Shown: positions 6,843 to 15,424, counted from the first letter of the stretch. The stretch is DNA of 64,000 nt from Microbispora sp. ZYX-F-249 (GCF_039649665.1 NZ_JBDJAW010000014.1:62001-126000), one strand, 5' to 3'. Notes: generated by a model not told the origin, from the sequence alone. Made by a program: numbers and translations.

Positions 6843-8395
6843 CCGCGGGCGGGCCGATCGTGGTCGTCGGCGCCGGGCTGGGCGGCCTGGCCGCCGCGAT
6901 GCGCCTGGCCGGGGCGGGCCGCGAGGTGACGGTCGTGGAAGCCGCCGACGTGCCGGGCGGATGCTGCGGCACGGCGGCCCTGGGCTCCCACCGCGTCGAC
7001 ACCGGGCCCTCGGTGCTGACCATGCCGGGGGTGCTGGCCGACACCTTCGCCGCCGCCGGGCAGGACCTGGAGCGCTGGCTGCCGCTGCGCCGGCTCGATC
7101 CGTACTACCGGCTGACCTTTCACGACGGGTCGCGGCTGGACGTGGTGGCGGGGGCCGACGCGATGGCCGAGCGCGTGCGGGCGCTGTGCGGGCCCGCCGA
7201 GGCCGTGCGCTACCGGCGGTTCCGGCAGTTGCTGGGCGAGATGTTCGAGGCCGAGTGGAGCGCGTTCATCGACCGCGACATGACCCGGCTGCGCGCGCTG
7301 GCCCGGCCGTACGCGCTGGTGCGGCTGGCCGCGCTCGGCGGCTTCCGCCGGCTGGACGGGCTCGTACGGCGCCACCTCACCGACGAGCGGCTGATCAGGG
7401 CGCACACGTTCCAGGCGCTGTACGTCGGCCTGTCGCCGCGCCGCGCCCTCGGCGTGTACGCCGTGATCGCCCACATGGACACGGTCGGCGGGGTCTACTT
7501 CCCCCGCGAGGGCGGCATGCACGCCGTCCCGCGGGCCATGGCCGCCGCCGCCGAGAAGGCCGGCGCCGTCTTCCGCTACGGCGTGCGGGCCACGCGGATC
7601 GAGACCGACGGGGCGGGGGTGGTCGCCGTCCGCCTCGACACCGGGGAGCGGCTGGCGGCCCGGCACGCCGTGGTGGCCTGCGACCTGCTCCGGGCCCACG
7701 GGCGGCGGGACGGCGACGGCCTGCTGCCCGAGGAGGCGGCCGACTGGCGGCTGCGCCGGCCGCGGCTGTCCCCCTCGTGCCTGGTGGCGCACTTCGCACT
7801 GGACCGGCGCCCGGACGACCAGGCCCACCACACCCTGCACTTCGGGCGTGCGTGGGAGACGACGTTCGCGGAGCTGGAGGCGGGCAGGCCGCAGCCGGAC
7901 CCGAGCCTGCTCGTGACCTGTCCTGACAACCACGGGCCTGACAACCACGGGCCTGACAACCACGGGCCTGACAACCACGGACCTGACAACCACGGGTCCG
8001 GCAGCCACGGGCCTCACAACCACCGGCCCGCCGTGCTCAGCGTGCTGGAGCCCGCCCCCAACACGCGCGGCGAAGCCGACTGGACGGCGCTCACCCCCCG
8101 CCTCATGGAGCGCATGCTGGACCGGCTCGCCGGCCTCGGGTACGGCGACCTGTCCGGCACGCCCCGGCTGGTGTTCGATCCCCCCGCCTGGCGGCGGCGC
8201 GGCCACTCGGCCGGCACGCCCTTCGCGCTCGACGCCCGTTTCACCCAGACTGCGTGGTTCCGTCCGTCCGGCCAGGCCCGGCGGGTCCCCGGCCTCCACT
8301 TCGCGGGCATGTACACGGCGCCCGGCGTCGGGGTGCCGCCCGTGCTGATCTCCGGCCGCCTGGCCGCCGAGCGCATCCTGGAGAGCACCCCATGA
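6839..8395 (+). CDS. crtI: Phytoene desaturase
   Basis: A 518-residue FAD-dependent CrtI-type desaturase that converts phytoene to lycopene-level polyenes at the membrane. The dinucleotide motif VVVGAGLGGLAAA begins near residue 8, ADVPGGCCG follows, and the C-terminal FAD-contact segment GLHFAGMYTAPGVGVPPVLISG is present. The GTG start overlaps the crtE stop (GTGA), and the stop overlaps the crtB start (ATGA). An unusual insertion of seven five-residue units (DNHGP-type, about residues 362-396) is encoded by a 15-bp minisatellite at 7922-8026, in the region between the substrate domain and the C-terminal third. Activity is expected to depend on that loop being solvent-exposed. Confidence 0.92.
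   Translation: MTAGGPIVVVGAGLGGLAAAMRLAGAGREVTVVEAADVPGGCCGTAALGSHRVDTGPSVLTMPGVLADTFAAAGQDLERWLPLRRLDPYYRLTFHDGSRLDVVAGADAMAERVRALCGPAEAVRYRRFRQLLGEMFEAEWSAFIDRDMTRLRALARPYALVRLAALGGFRRLDGLVRRHLTDERLIRAHTFQALYVGLSPRRALGVYAVIAHMDTVGGVYFPREGGMHAVPRAMAAAAEKAGAVFRYGVRATRIETDGAGVVAVRLDTGERLAARHAVVACDLLRAHGRRDGDGLLPEEAADWRLRRPRLSPSCLVAHFALDRRPDDQAHHTLHFGRAWETTFAELEAGRPQPDPSLLVTCPDNHGPDNHGPDNHGPDNHGPDNHGSGSHGPHNHRPAVLSVLEPAPNTRGEADWTALTPRLMERMLDRLAGLGYGDLSGTPRLVFDPPAWRRRGHSAGTPFALDARFTQTAWFRPSGQARRVPGLHFAGMYTAPGVGVPPVLISGRLAAERILESTP
7922..8026 (+). repeat. 15-bp in-frame minisatellite inside crtI
   Basis: Seven contiguous 15-bp units. Units 1-3 and 5 are identical (CCTGACAACCACGGG), unit 4 differs at its last base, and units 6-7 are degenerate. 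The period is a multiple of three, so copy-number change would leave the crtI frame intact. The near-identity of the first five units indicates recent expansion. Confidence 0.95.
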
Positions 8396-9312
8396 GCGCG
8401 CCACCACAGGCGCCGGCCGCGACGCTGACGGCCGGCTACGAGCGGTGCCGCAGGCTGCACGCGAGCTACGGCCGCTCGTACTACCTGGCCACCCGCCTGC
8501 TGCCCGCCTGGAAACGGCCGCACGTCCACGCGTTGTACGGCTTCGCCCGTTACGCCGACGAGATCGTGGACTCGTTCGCGGTGACCGGCGACCGGTCCGC
8601 GGCGCTGGAGCGCCTGTCCTCCCGGCTCGCCGCCGCGCTGGACGGCGAACACGTCCGCGATCCGGTGCTCCCCGCCTTCACGCACACGGTGCGGGCGTTC
8701 GGGATCGACCACGCCGACGTGCGGGCGTTCCTCGCGTCCATGCGCGCCGACCTCACCGTGGACCGGTACGCGACCTACGACGACCTGCTGGGATACATGG
8801 AAGGATCGGCGGCGGTCATCGGGACGATGATGCTGCCGGTGCTGGAGGCCCTGCCGGGCGAGGAGGGGCGGGCCCGCGAGCCCGCCCGCCAGCTCGGGCT
8901 GGCCTTCCAGCTCACCAACTTCATCCGCGACGTGCGCGAGGACCTGACGCGGGGCCGCGTCTACCTGCCGCTCGCCGACCTCGACAAGTTCGGCGTGACG
9001 GAGGCCGACCTGGCCGCGCCGTCCGCCGCGCCGGCCGTGCGGGAGCTGGTGGCCTACGAGTGCGACCGCGCCCGCGACCACTACCGGCGGGCCCGTGACG
9101 GGATCGCGCTGCTCGCGCCGTCGTCCCGCCCCTGCATCAGGGCGGCGTACGAGCTGTACGGCGGCATCCTGGACGAGATCGGGGCGGCCGGGCACGACGT
9201 GCTGGCGAGGCGGGCCAGGGTCTCCCGGCGGCGCAGGCTCGCGATCTTCGCCCGGCACCTGTTCGCCGCGCGGGCCGCCGCCCGCGCCGAACGCCGGGTG
9301 GAGGTGGCGTGA
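8392..9312 (+). CDS. crtB: Phytoene synthase
   Basis: A 306-residue squalene/phytoene synthase that condenses two GGPP molecules to phytoene. The two Mg-binding Asp motifs are DEIVD (56-60) and RDVREDLTRGRVYLP (about 179-193). YGFARYADE and QLTNFIRD match the family. It overlaps crtI (ATGA) and the start of plsX (TGATG), so the operon is translationally coupled. The length is typical for the family. Confidence 0.94.
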   Translation: MSAPPQAPAATLTAGYERCRRLHASYGRSYYLATRLLPAWKRPHVHALYGFARYADEIVDSFAVTGDRSAALERLSSRLAAALDGEHVRDPVLPAFTHTVRAFGIDHADVRAFLASMRADLTVDRYATYDDLLGYMEGSAAVIGTMMLPVLEALPGEEGRAREPARQLGLAFQLTNFIRDVREDLTRGRVYLPLADLDKFGVTEADLAAPSAAPAVRELVAYECDRARDHYRRARDGIALLAPSSRPCIRAAYELYGGILDEIGAAGHDVLARRARVSRRRRLAIFARHLFAARAAARAERRVEVA

Positions 9313-10283
9313 TGTCCCGCCCGGTCGTCGTGGACGCCATGGGCGGCGACCACGGGCCCGCGGAGGTCGTCCGGGGGGCGGTCGAGGCGTGGCGGGATCA
9401 CGGCGTGCCGGTCGTCCTCGTCGGCCGGGCCGGGGTCGTGCGCGGGGAACTGGCCCGGCTCGGGGCGGCGGGCGAGATCGACGTCGCGCACGCCGCCGAC
9501 GTCGTGCCGATGACCGAGCGGGGCGCGGGTGCGGTCCGCATGGTCCGCTCCAGCATGTCCGTCGGCTTCGACCTCCTGCGGGAGGGAGCCGGCGGGGCCT
9601 TCGTGTCGGCGGGGTCCACCGGGGCCGTGGTCGCCTGCGCGGCCGACCGGCTCGGCACCGCGCCCGCCGTGCTGCGCCCCGCGCTGGCCGTGGCGCTGCC
9701 GACCACGGCGGGCGGGGTCACCGTGCTGATCGACGCCGGCGCGACCGTGGACCCGATGCCCGAGATGATCGCCCAGTTCGCGCTGCTCGGGGCGTCGTAC
9801 GCGCAGCTCGTGCTGGGCGTGGCCGACCCTCGCGTCGGGTTGCTGTCGATCGGCGCGGAGCCCGGCAAGGGGAACCGGCTGACCCGCCGGGCCGAGACCC
9901 TGCTGCGCGGCCTGCCGCTGCGTTTCCACGGCAACGTGGAGGGCGGCGACGTGCTCACCGGGGTCGTCGACGTGATCGTGACCGACGGGTTCACCGGCAA
10001 CGTCGTGCTGAAGAACGTGGAGGGGACCGTGCGCGCCACGCTCGCCCTCGCGGCGGCGGAGGGCGTGGCCGCTCCGGCCGGCCTCGGCCGGGTGGCGGCC
10101 CGCTACGATCCCGAGACGCACGGCGGCGCGGCCCTCCTCGGGCTCACCCGCACCGTCGTCGTGGCGCACGGCAACTCCCGGGCCGGGACCGTCGCCCGGG
10201 CCTGCGTGGTGGCGCGCGACCTCGCCGAGGGCGAGGTCGTCGCCCGGCTCGGCGACCGGCTCGCCGTCCAGCCCGCGCCGTGA
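9312..10283 (+). CDS. plsX: PlsX-like phosphate acyltransferase
   Basis: A 323-residue protein with the PlsX hallmarks VDAMGGDHGP at the N-terminus, SAGSTGAVV, and HGNVEGGD with DGFTGNVVLK in the C-terminal half. PlsX makes acyl-phosphate from acyl-ACP for PlsY. ATG at 9312 is preferred over GTG at 9309 because GGAGG at 9300-9304 is then 7 nt away. The usual housekeeping plsX sits beside rpmF or fab genes; here it is the fourth gene of a carotenoid operon, and a plsY homologue follows within 0.8 kb. An accessory copy that supplies acyl groups for carotenoid glycoside acylation is an inference. Confidence 0.88.
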   Translation: MSRPVVVDAMGGDHGPAEVVRGAVEAWRDHGVPVVLVGRAGVVRGELARLGAAGEIDVAHAADVVPMTERGAGAVRMVRSSMSVGFDLLREGAGGAFVSAGSTGAVVACAADRLGTAPAVLRPALAVALPTTAGGVTVLIDAGATVDPMPEMIAQFALLGASYAQLVLGVADPRVGLLSIGAEPGKGNRLTRRAETLLRGLPLRFHGNVEGGDVLTGVVDVIVTDGFTGNVVLKNVEGTVRATLALAAAEGVAAPAGLGRVAARYDPETHGGAALLGLTRTVVVAHGNSRAGTVARACVVARDLAEGEVVARLGDRLAVQPAP

Positions 10284-10312
10284 TCTCCCGCGAGGCCGGG
10301 CGTCCCGGCGGT

Positions 10313-11065
10313 TCAGGGATCGGCTCGCCGACCCGCGAGGGGATCGGCGCCGTCCCAGGCGCCCACGCTCGCGTAGGGAATGAACCGGGCGAACAGCTCC
10401 TCGGAGTACCAGTCGTGGGCGCGGACCCGTTCGACGACCTCACGGTGCGCCCGCCCGGCGTAGGCGAACGCGCGGACGGCGGCGGCGTCGCGCCACAGGG
10501 AGAAGGTGGCCTGCCGGGCCAGCGGCCACTCCCCCAGCCCGACGGAGGCGAGGCAGCCCTCCTGGGCCCGCAGCAATCCCTCGACGGCGGGCACGGAGCG
10601 GTAGAACGCGACCAGTCGCGACGGCCGGATCGACGCCCGGGTCAGCACCGCCACGGGCCCGTCCTGCGGCCCCGCCGTGGCCTGCGACCTCGCGCGCCCG
10701 GGCACGGGTGTGAACGGCTCGGCCCCGTTCCAGCGCCCGCGCGAGGCGATCGGCGCGAGCCGTACGTGCCAGGCCTCGACGGCCTCGCGCCGCCACCTGG
10801 CGGGGATCGGCGAGCGTGCCAGGAACTCCTCGAACGCCCGCTCGTCCCGCCAGACGGCGAGCAGCGCCCAGCGGCGCAGGTCGGCGCCGAGGGTCATCGA
10901 CGCCCCCCGGCCCGAGCCGAGCAGCCGCCAGAACAGCAGCCCCCCGGTGCGGCGGAGCACCGGGCGGTCGAAGGCCATGTGACGCATGGCCCCCCGGTCC
11001 GCGTATCGCTGGAGGTGGAACGTGACGACGCTCCCGCCGCTCGTCCCCCTGCTGGTGGCGCTCAT
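10313..11065 (-). CDS. CrtA (spheroidene monooxygenase)-like protein
   Basis: A 250-residue protein resembling the spheroidene monooxygenase family. Landmarks are VVTFHLQRYADR near the N-terminus, RTGGLLFWRLLGSGRG, RWALLAVWRDERAFEEFL and the C-terminal WYSEELFARFIPYASVGAWDG. CrtA oxidises acyclic carotenoids at C-2, which fits a cluster without a cyclase. The conserved VTFHL segment is encoded with GTC codons, so the start must be further upstream. ATG at 11065 has a GAGAAGG-like site but overlaps the divergent plsY gene by 44 bp. ATG 10987 or 10978 would cut into the conserved segment. Confidence 0.74.
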   Translation of the reverse strand: MSATSRGTSGGSVVTFHLQRYADRGAMRHMAFDRPVLRRTGGLLFWRLLGSGRGASMTLGADLRRWALLAVWRDERAFEEFLARSPIPARWRREAVEAWHVRLAPIASRGRWNGAEPFTPVPGRARSQATAGPQDGPVAVLTRASIRPSRLVAFYRSVPAVEGLLRAQEGCLASVGLGEWPLARQATFSLWRDAAAVRAFAYAGRAHREVVERVRAHDWYSEELFARFIPYASVGAWDGADPLAGRRADP

Positions 11066-11636
11066 CGGCGGCTACCTTCTCGGCTCGGTTCCGGTCGCGG
11101 TGCTGGTCGCGGGGCGGCGGGGCGTCGATCCCCGGGAGATCGGCGACCGCAACCCCGGCTTCTGGAACGTGCGCGAACGGCTCGGCGGCCGGACGGCCGC
11201 GCCGGTCTTCGCCGGGGACATGGCCAAGGGCGTGCTCGCCGGGCTGCTCGGCCTGCTGGCCGGCGGCGCCCACACCACCGGGCCGGGGGTGGTCGCGGGC
11301 CCGAGCGTCCCCGCGGCGTACCTGGCGGTGGGCGCGGCGATGATCGGGCACGCCTGGCCGGTCTTCGCCGGGTTCCGCGGCGGGCGGTCGGTGCTGACCT
11401 TCGCCGGCGGCGTCGCGGTGATCTGCCCGCCCGCGTTCGGGCTCGCGCTCGCCGTTCTCGGGGTGGTCTTCCTGCTCACCCGGTCGTTCGCGGCCGGGGC
11501 CCGGGCCGGGGTGTTCGCGATCCCGCTGCTGCAACTGCCGTTCGCGCCGATCGGCCACGTCGCCGCGACCGGCGCGCTCATGTGCCTCATCGGGCTGCGC
11601 TTCGGGCAGGCGGCGCTGGCCGCGCGCCGCGCCTGA
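11022..11636 (+). CDS. plsY: PlsY-like glycerol-3-phosphate acyltransferase family protein
   Basis: A 204-residue integral membrane protein with about five helices and the PlsY motifs GYLLGSVPVAVLVA, DPREIGDRNPGFWNV and GHAWPVFAGFRGGRS. PlsY transfers acyl groups from acyl-phosphate, the product of PlsX. GTG at 11022 has GGAGG 6 nt upstream. The gene overlaps the 5' end of the CrtA-like gene and, at its 3' end, overlaps the convergent glycosyltransferase gene by 50 bp. The motif usually reads RNPGATN; here it is DRNPGFWNV, so substrate preference may differ from the housekeeping enzyme. Confidence 0.82.
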   Translation: MTTLPPLVPLLVALIGGYLLGSVPVAVLVAGRRGVDPREIGDRNPGFWNVRERLGGRTAAPVFAGDMAKGVLAGLLGLLAGGAHTTGPGVVAGPSVPAAYLAVGAAMIGHAWPVFAGFRGGRSVLTFAGGVAVICPPAFGLALAVLGVVFLLTRSFAAGARAGVFAIPLLQLPFAPIGHVAATGALMCLIGLRFGQAALAARRA

Positions 11637-12900
11637 CGGCACCCGTCTCCGCCGCGCCACCGGCGGGGAAGACGGGGTAGGCGCGGCTCCGCCAGGTCCT
11701 GACGGGCCGCAGCGTCGCCTGCGTCAGCCGTACGGCCGTGGCCGGGTCGAGCAGGAACGACAGCGCCACGCCCGCGCCGGGCCGGGCGTAGCTGCGCCGC
11801 AGCGCGGTGGCGAGCAGCACCCGTACGGCGAGCAGCGCCAGGTCGAGCCGGGTCGGCCGCCCGGCGGCCAGGCGGAGCGCCGGCAACGCGGCGGCGAGCC
11901 AGACGACGGCGAGGTCGGCCGCCTGCCACGCGGGGCGGGTGACGTCGCGCAGCGGCAGCGAGCGCCCCCACTCCCGCCACACCCCGGCCGCCGACTCGTG
12001 CATGTCGACCTCCAGCAGTCCCCCCGCGTCGAGGAAGCCGACCCTCCAGCCGCCGGCGGCGAGGGCCCTGGCGAGGGCGACGTCGTCGGTCATGTGCCCC
12101 CGCACCCGGGCGAAGCCGTCGGCCCGCCGCATCGCCTCCCGCCGGAAGGCCAGGCACTGGCCGTTGGCCACCACCCGGTGGGGCGGCGGCGGCGCGGGGG
12201 GACCGATGGGGCCGAACCGGTAGACCAGCGTGGCGAGGAACGACGCGTGCAGCGCCTGCTCGGCGAACCCGTCGCAGACGAAACGGGGGCCCGCGCTGAC
12301 CAGGTCGTGGTCACGGAGGGCGGCGGCGAGTGCGCCGAACAGGCCCGGCCGGGGCCGCGTGTCGGCGTCCAAAGTGACCACGATCTCGCCGCGCGCCCGC
12401 GACAGCCCCTGGTGCAGCGCCCACTGCTTGCCCACCCAGCCGTCCGGCAGCGGGCGTCCGCGCACCACCGTCGCGCCGTACGCGGCGGCGAGCCGCGCGG
12501 TGCCGTCCGAGGACTCGTCGTCCACCACGATGACCTCGGCGACGGCGGGGTCGGCCAGCACCGCCCGCAGGCAGGGCCCGAGCCTGCGCTCCTCGTCCCT
12601 GGCCGGGATGACCACCGAGATGCCCGGACGTCCCCCATCGGGGGCCACGCCACGGCCGGCGCGGGCCGCCGAGGCGCCGCCTCCGGCCGCACCGCCGCCC
12701 GGCCCGGTCGCCCGGCCGCCGGCGCCGGGGGGCGGGCCCGGCAGGGGCGCGGCGAGCGGAGGGAGCCGCCGCCGGCCGCGCGCGAGGCGCACCAGCACGA
12801 CGAGGGCCGCCGCCGCCTGGGCGGCGGCGAGCACCCGCGCGCCGGTCCCGGCTCGTCCGGCCCCAGGGCGCCCTGCCGTCCCGGCCGCGCCGGTTCTCAC
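11587..12900 (-). CDS. Family 2 glycosyltransferase, carotenoid-glycosylating type
   Basis: A 437-residue membrane-anchored GT-A enzyme. An N-terminal helix (about 24-40) precedes a long Gly/Ala-rich linker. The catalytic domain starts near residue 93 (ISVVIPARDEERRL) with VVDDESSDGT, DGWVGKQWAL, the metal-binding LDADTRPRPG and MTDDVALARAL. Two hydrophobic segments lie near the C-terminus. The architecture matches the CruC/CrtQ-like transferases that glycosylate hydroxylated or carboxylated carotenoids. The GTG start overlaps the upstream desaturase stop (GTGA), so it is the last gene of a cruF-desaturase-GT operon. The sugar donor is unknown. Confidence 0.83.
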   Translation of the reverse strand: MRTGAAGTAGRPGAGRAGTGARVLAAAQAAAALVVLVRLARGRRRLPPLAAPLPGPPPGAGGRATGPGGGAAGGGASAARAGRGVAPDGGRPGISVVIPARDEERRLGPCLRAVLADPAVAEVIVVDDESSDGTARLAAAYGATVVRGRPLPDGWVGKQWALHQGLSRARGEIVVTLDADTRPRPGLFGALAAALRDHDLVSAGPRFVCDGFAEQALHASFLATLVYRFGPIGPPAPPPPHRVVANGQCLAFRREAMRRADGFARVRGHMTDDVALARALAAGGWRVGFLDAGGLLEVDMHESAAGVWREWGRSLPLRDVTRPAWQAADLAVVWLAAALPALRLAAGRPTRLDLALLAVRVLLATALRRSYARPGAGVALSFLLDPATAVRLTQATLRPVRTWRSRAYPVFPAGGAAETGAVRRGARPAPPARSAAR

Positions 12901-14441
12901 GGGTGTGCCTTTCCCTGGCGACGGGCGGAGCGGGGGAAGTCGCGGCGCACCAGCGCGGCCACGATCCGGCCGCCCATCGCCACCAGCGGCAGCCCGCCTC
13001 CCGGATGCGCGGACCCGCCGACGAGGTACAGCCCGCGCAGCGGCCCCCGGTTGCCGGGGCGGCGGAAGGGGGCGAGCGGGCCGCCGTAGGCGCCGCCGTA
13101 GATCGCCCCGCCCCACGCGCCGTACCGGTCGCGCAGGTCGGCCGGGGTCAGCAGGTCGAGGAAGCGCAGCCGTCCGGACAGGTCGTGGCCCCTGCTCGCC
13201 AGGCGGCCGAGGACGAGCTCCGCGTACGCCTCGGGCGGCATCGGCCAGCGCGCGGGGTCGCCGGCGGGGACGTTCACCAGCATGCTCCAGCTCTCCGCGC
13301 CCGCGGGAGCCTGGGTGGGGTCGTCCACCACGGGGCGGGCGATGTAGACCGTGGGGTCCTCCGGCGGCCGCCGCCGGTCGAAGATGTCGCCGAACTCGCG
13401 CCGGTAGTCGGCGGAGAACACGACCGAGTGGTGCGGCATGCCCTCGGTCCGCCCCTCCACGGCGGCGAGCAGCAGGAAGGCGGACGACGACAGCCCCAGC
13501 CCGGCGATCCGGCGGAGCCGGGCACGGTCGGGCAGGAGCCGCCCGTACAGCGCCGCCGCGTCGGCGTTGACGATCACGATGTCGGCCCGGACCGCCTCGC
13601 CCCGGGCCGTGCGGACGCCGCCGACCCGCCCCGGGCCCGCGATCAGTTCGGTGATCTCGGTCTCCAGACGGACCTCGACGCCCGCCTTGTCGAGCGACGC
13701 GGCCAGCGCGTCGGCGAGCCGGGGCAGCCCGCCCCGCACGTACCACCCGCCGTCTCCGTGCTCGATGGCGGGGACGCAGCCCAGGGCGGCGGGCGCGCGG
13801 TAGGGGCTCGACCCGGCGTAGGTGGCGTAGCGGCCGACGTACTGACGCAGGCGGGCGTCCCGGAAGAACCGGGCGGCCAGCGCGTCCAGGGTGCGGCCGG
13901 GCGCGACCGCGAGCAGGTCGCCCGGCCGGGGCCGCGCGACGGGGCCGCGCCACCCGGCGTCCGGCCGTCCGCCCGTGATCTCGGCGGCACGCCGGCCGGA
14001 CCACGGGATCGGCGGCTCGACGACGGGCCCGGACAGCGGTCCGGCGAAGAAGGTGCGCATCGAGGCGTCCAGGCAGCGCCCGGCCCAGCGGTGGTAGGCC
14101 CGCCAGTGGCGGCCCTCGCCCGGCGCGAGCCGGTCCACCGCCTCCGCCGTACGCTCCGGGTCGCGGTAGGTGGACAGCGCCGAGCCGTCCGGCCAGTGGT
14201 AGCGGCACAGCTCGTCGAGTTCGAGCAGGTCGAGCGGGACGCCGAGGTCCAGGAAGAGGCCGGGCAGCGTGAGCAGCGAGGGGCCGATCGAGAACGTGAA
14301 GCCGTCCCGCCTGTGCTCGGCCAGCTTGCCGCCCAGACGGGGCAGCCGCTCGTAGACGCGCACCTCGTGCCCGTCCCGCGCGAGCAGCAGGGCGGCCGCC
14401 ATGCCGCCGACGCCGCCCCCGACCACGATCACCTCCGCCAT
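12897..14441 (-). CDS. CrtI-family desaturase, CrtD-like
   Basis: A 514-residue FAD-dependent carotenoid desaturase, paralogous to crtI in this window. N-terminal VIVVGGGVGGMAAALLLARDG and ERLPRLGGKLAE bind FAD; FSIGPSLLTLP and the C-terminal GLYLVGGSAHPGGGLPLV are family motifs. Its position directly after cruF and before a glycosyltransferase suggests it desaturates C-3,4 of a 1-hydroxylated end group (CrtD-type) rather than phytoene. A CrtN/CrtP-type role is the alternative. It overlaps cruF by 13 nt and the glycosyltransferase by 4 nt. Confidence 0.8.
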   Translation of the reverse strand: MAEVIVVGGGVGGMAAALLLARDGHEVRVYERLPRLGGKLAEHRRDGFTFSIGPSLLTLPGLFLDLGVPLDLLELDELCRYHWPDGSALSTYRDPERTAEAVDRLAPGEGRHWRAYHRWAGRCLDASMRTFFAGPLSGPVVEPPIPWSGRRAAEITGGRPDAGWRGPVARPRPGDLLAVAPGRTLDALAARFFRDARLRQYVGRYATYAGSSPYRAPAALGCVPAIEHGDGGWYVRGGLPRLADALAASLDKAGVEVRLETEITELIAGPGRVGGVRTARGEAVRADIVIVNADAAALYGRLLPDRARLRRIAGLGLSSSAFLLLAAVEGRTEGMPHHSVVFSADYRREFGDIFDRRRPPEDPTVYIARPVVDDPTQAPAGAESWSMLVNVPAGDPARWPMPPEAYAELVLGRLASRGHDLSGRLRFLDLLTPADLRDRYGAWGGAIYGGAYGGPLAPFRRPGNRGPLRGLYLVGGSAHPGGGLPLVAMGGRIVAALVRRDFPRSARRQGKAHP

Positions 14442-15424
14442 GCGCGCCCCCAGGCGAGCAGGGCGAACGTGCCCATCGCGAGCCCTCCGGCGGCGGCCAC
14501 GAACGGGTCGGGCGGCCGGAAGACAACGGCGAAGCCGACGGTCTCCATCGCCGCCATGACCGTGTAGAGGGCGACCAGCCCGGTGGCCCCCGCCCGGCCG
14601 CCGTCCGTACGGCCCGTGAGGCGGTCGACGAGCGTCATGACCAGGAGGGAGACCAGCAGCCACCCGGCGAAGTTGCCGAGCGGCACCCCGCGGTACGGCC
14701 CGGGCTCCGCCCAGACCCACAGCCCGAGGCGGAGCATCTGCGGGTCGAGGAACAGGTCCCAGGCGGTGAGCGCCAGTGCGCCGGCGAGGATCGGGATCAG
14801 CCGGCCGCGCGGCGCCACGCGGCGGGCGACGGCGTGGGCGGCCAGGCCCATGCCGCCCCACGCGAGGGCGACGATCAACGGGACGCCCCCGGGCCGCGGC
14901 CACAGGGCGTCGGTGTAGCGGTAGTCGCCGAAGGGCAGGCCGGTCCTGGTGCCGGCCCACTCGGCGGCGAAACCCGCCGCCACCGCCGCCGCGAACGCGC
15001 CCGCCGCCCTGCCCGGGCCGTACGCCGCCGCCGCGAAGGCGAGCGCGCTCACCGCGAGCAGGACCACGACCACGGTGGTGAGGCGCAGGTCGTGGGGCCG
15101 CAGCCCCGTCGCGATCTGGGCGGCCGTCATCGCGGCCAGCGCGAGCACACCGGCCACCCGGACCAGACCGGCCGCGCGGACCATGCCGGGCACCCGCGCC
15201 ACAGCGCCCGTGGGGACCATGCGGACCAGCCGGACCATGCGGACCATGCGGGCCACACCGGCCATGCCGACCGTGCCGACCGTGCCGGCACTGTTCGGCC
15301 GTGTCCCGCCCGGCGGCCGGGCCGGCCACGGCCCCGTCAGGCGCGGCCGGCGTGATCCGCGCCGCCCGGCGGGCGTGCCGTCATCCTCGGCCGCCCTCTT
15401 CTCTGTGGCATCCCACGTCTCCAC
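14429..15424 (-). CDS. cruF: CruF-type carotenoid 1',2'-hydratase (DUF422 membrane protein)
   Basis: A polytopic membrane protein of the DUF422/CruF family, which adds water across the 1',2' double bond of acyclic psi ends. Family motifs are GLPFGDYRYTDALWPRPGGVPL, WDLFLDPQM, PYRGVPLGNFAGWLLVSLL and the repeated hydrophobic segments. The long reading from GTG 15424 gives 331 residues, but its first 80 are low-complexity with a (VGM/VRM) repeat from a 9-bp DNA repeat. Translation more likely begins around ATG 15184, giving about 251 residues; no start has a good ribosome binding site. First gene of the cruF-desaturase-GT operon. Confidence 0.82.
   Translation of the reverse strand: METWDATEKRAAEDDGTPAGRRGSRRPRLTGPWPARPPGGTRPNSAGTVGTVGMAGVARMVRMVRLVRMVPTGAVARVPGMVRAAGLVRVAGVLALAAMTAAQIATGLRPHDLRLTTVVVVLLAVSALAFAAAAYGPGRAAGAFAAAVAAGFAAEWAGTRTGLPFGDYRYTDALWPRPGGVPLIVALAWGGMGLAAHAVARRVAPRGRLIPILAGALALTAWDLFLDPQMLRLGLWVWAEPGPYRGVPLGNFAGWLLVSLLVMTLVDRLTGRTDGGRAGATGLVALYTVMAAMETVGFAVVFRPPDPFVAAAGGLAMGTFALLAWGRAWRR
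15214..15285 (-). repeat. 9-bp tandem repeat in the cruF 5' region
   Basis: Eight contiguous 9-bp units related to GGACCATGC; three units are identical and the last two are identical to each other (CGACCGTGC). It lies in the long N-terminal reading of cruF, or in its leader if translation starts at 15184. The period keeps the frame. Confidence 0.88.

Noticed and set aside
7922-8026. CRISPR array
   Set aside because: The units are contiguous 15-bp direct repeats without spacers and lie in frame inside crtI.
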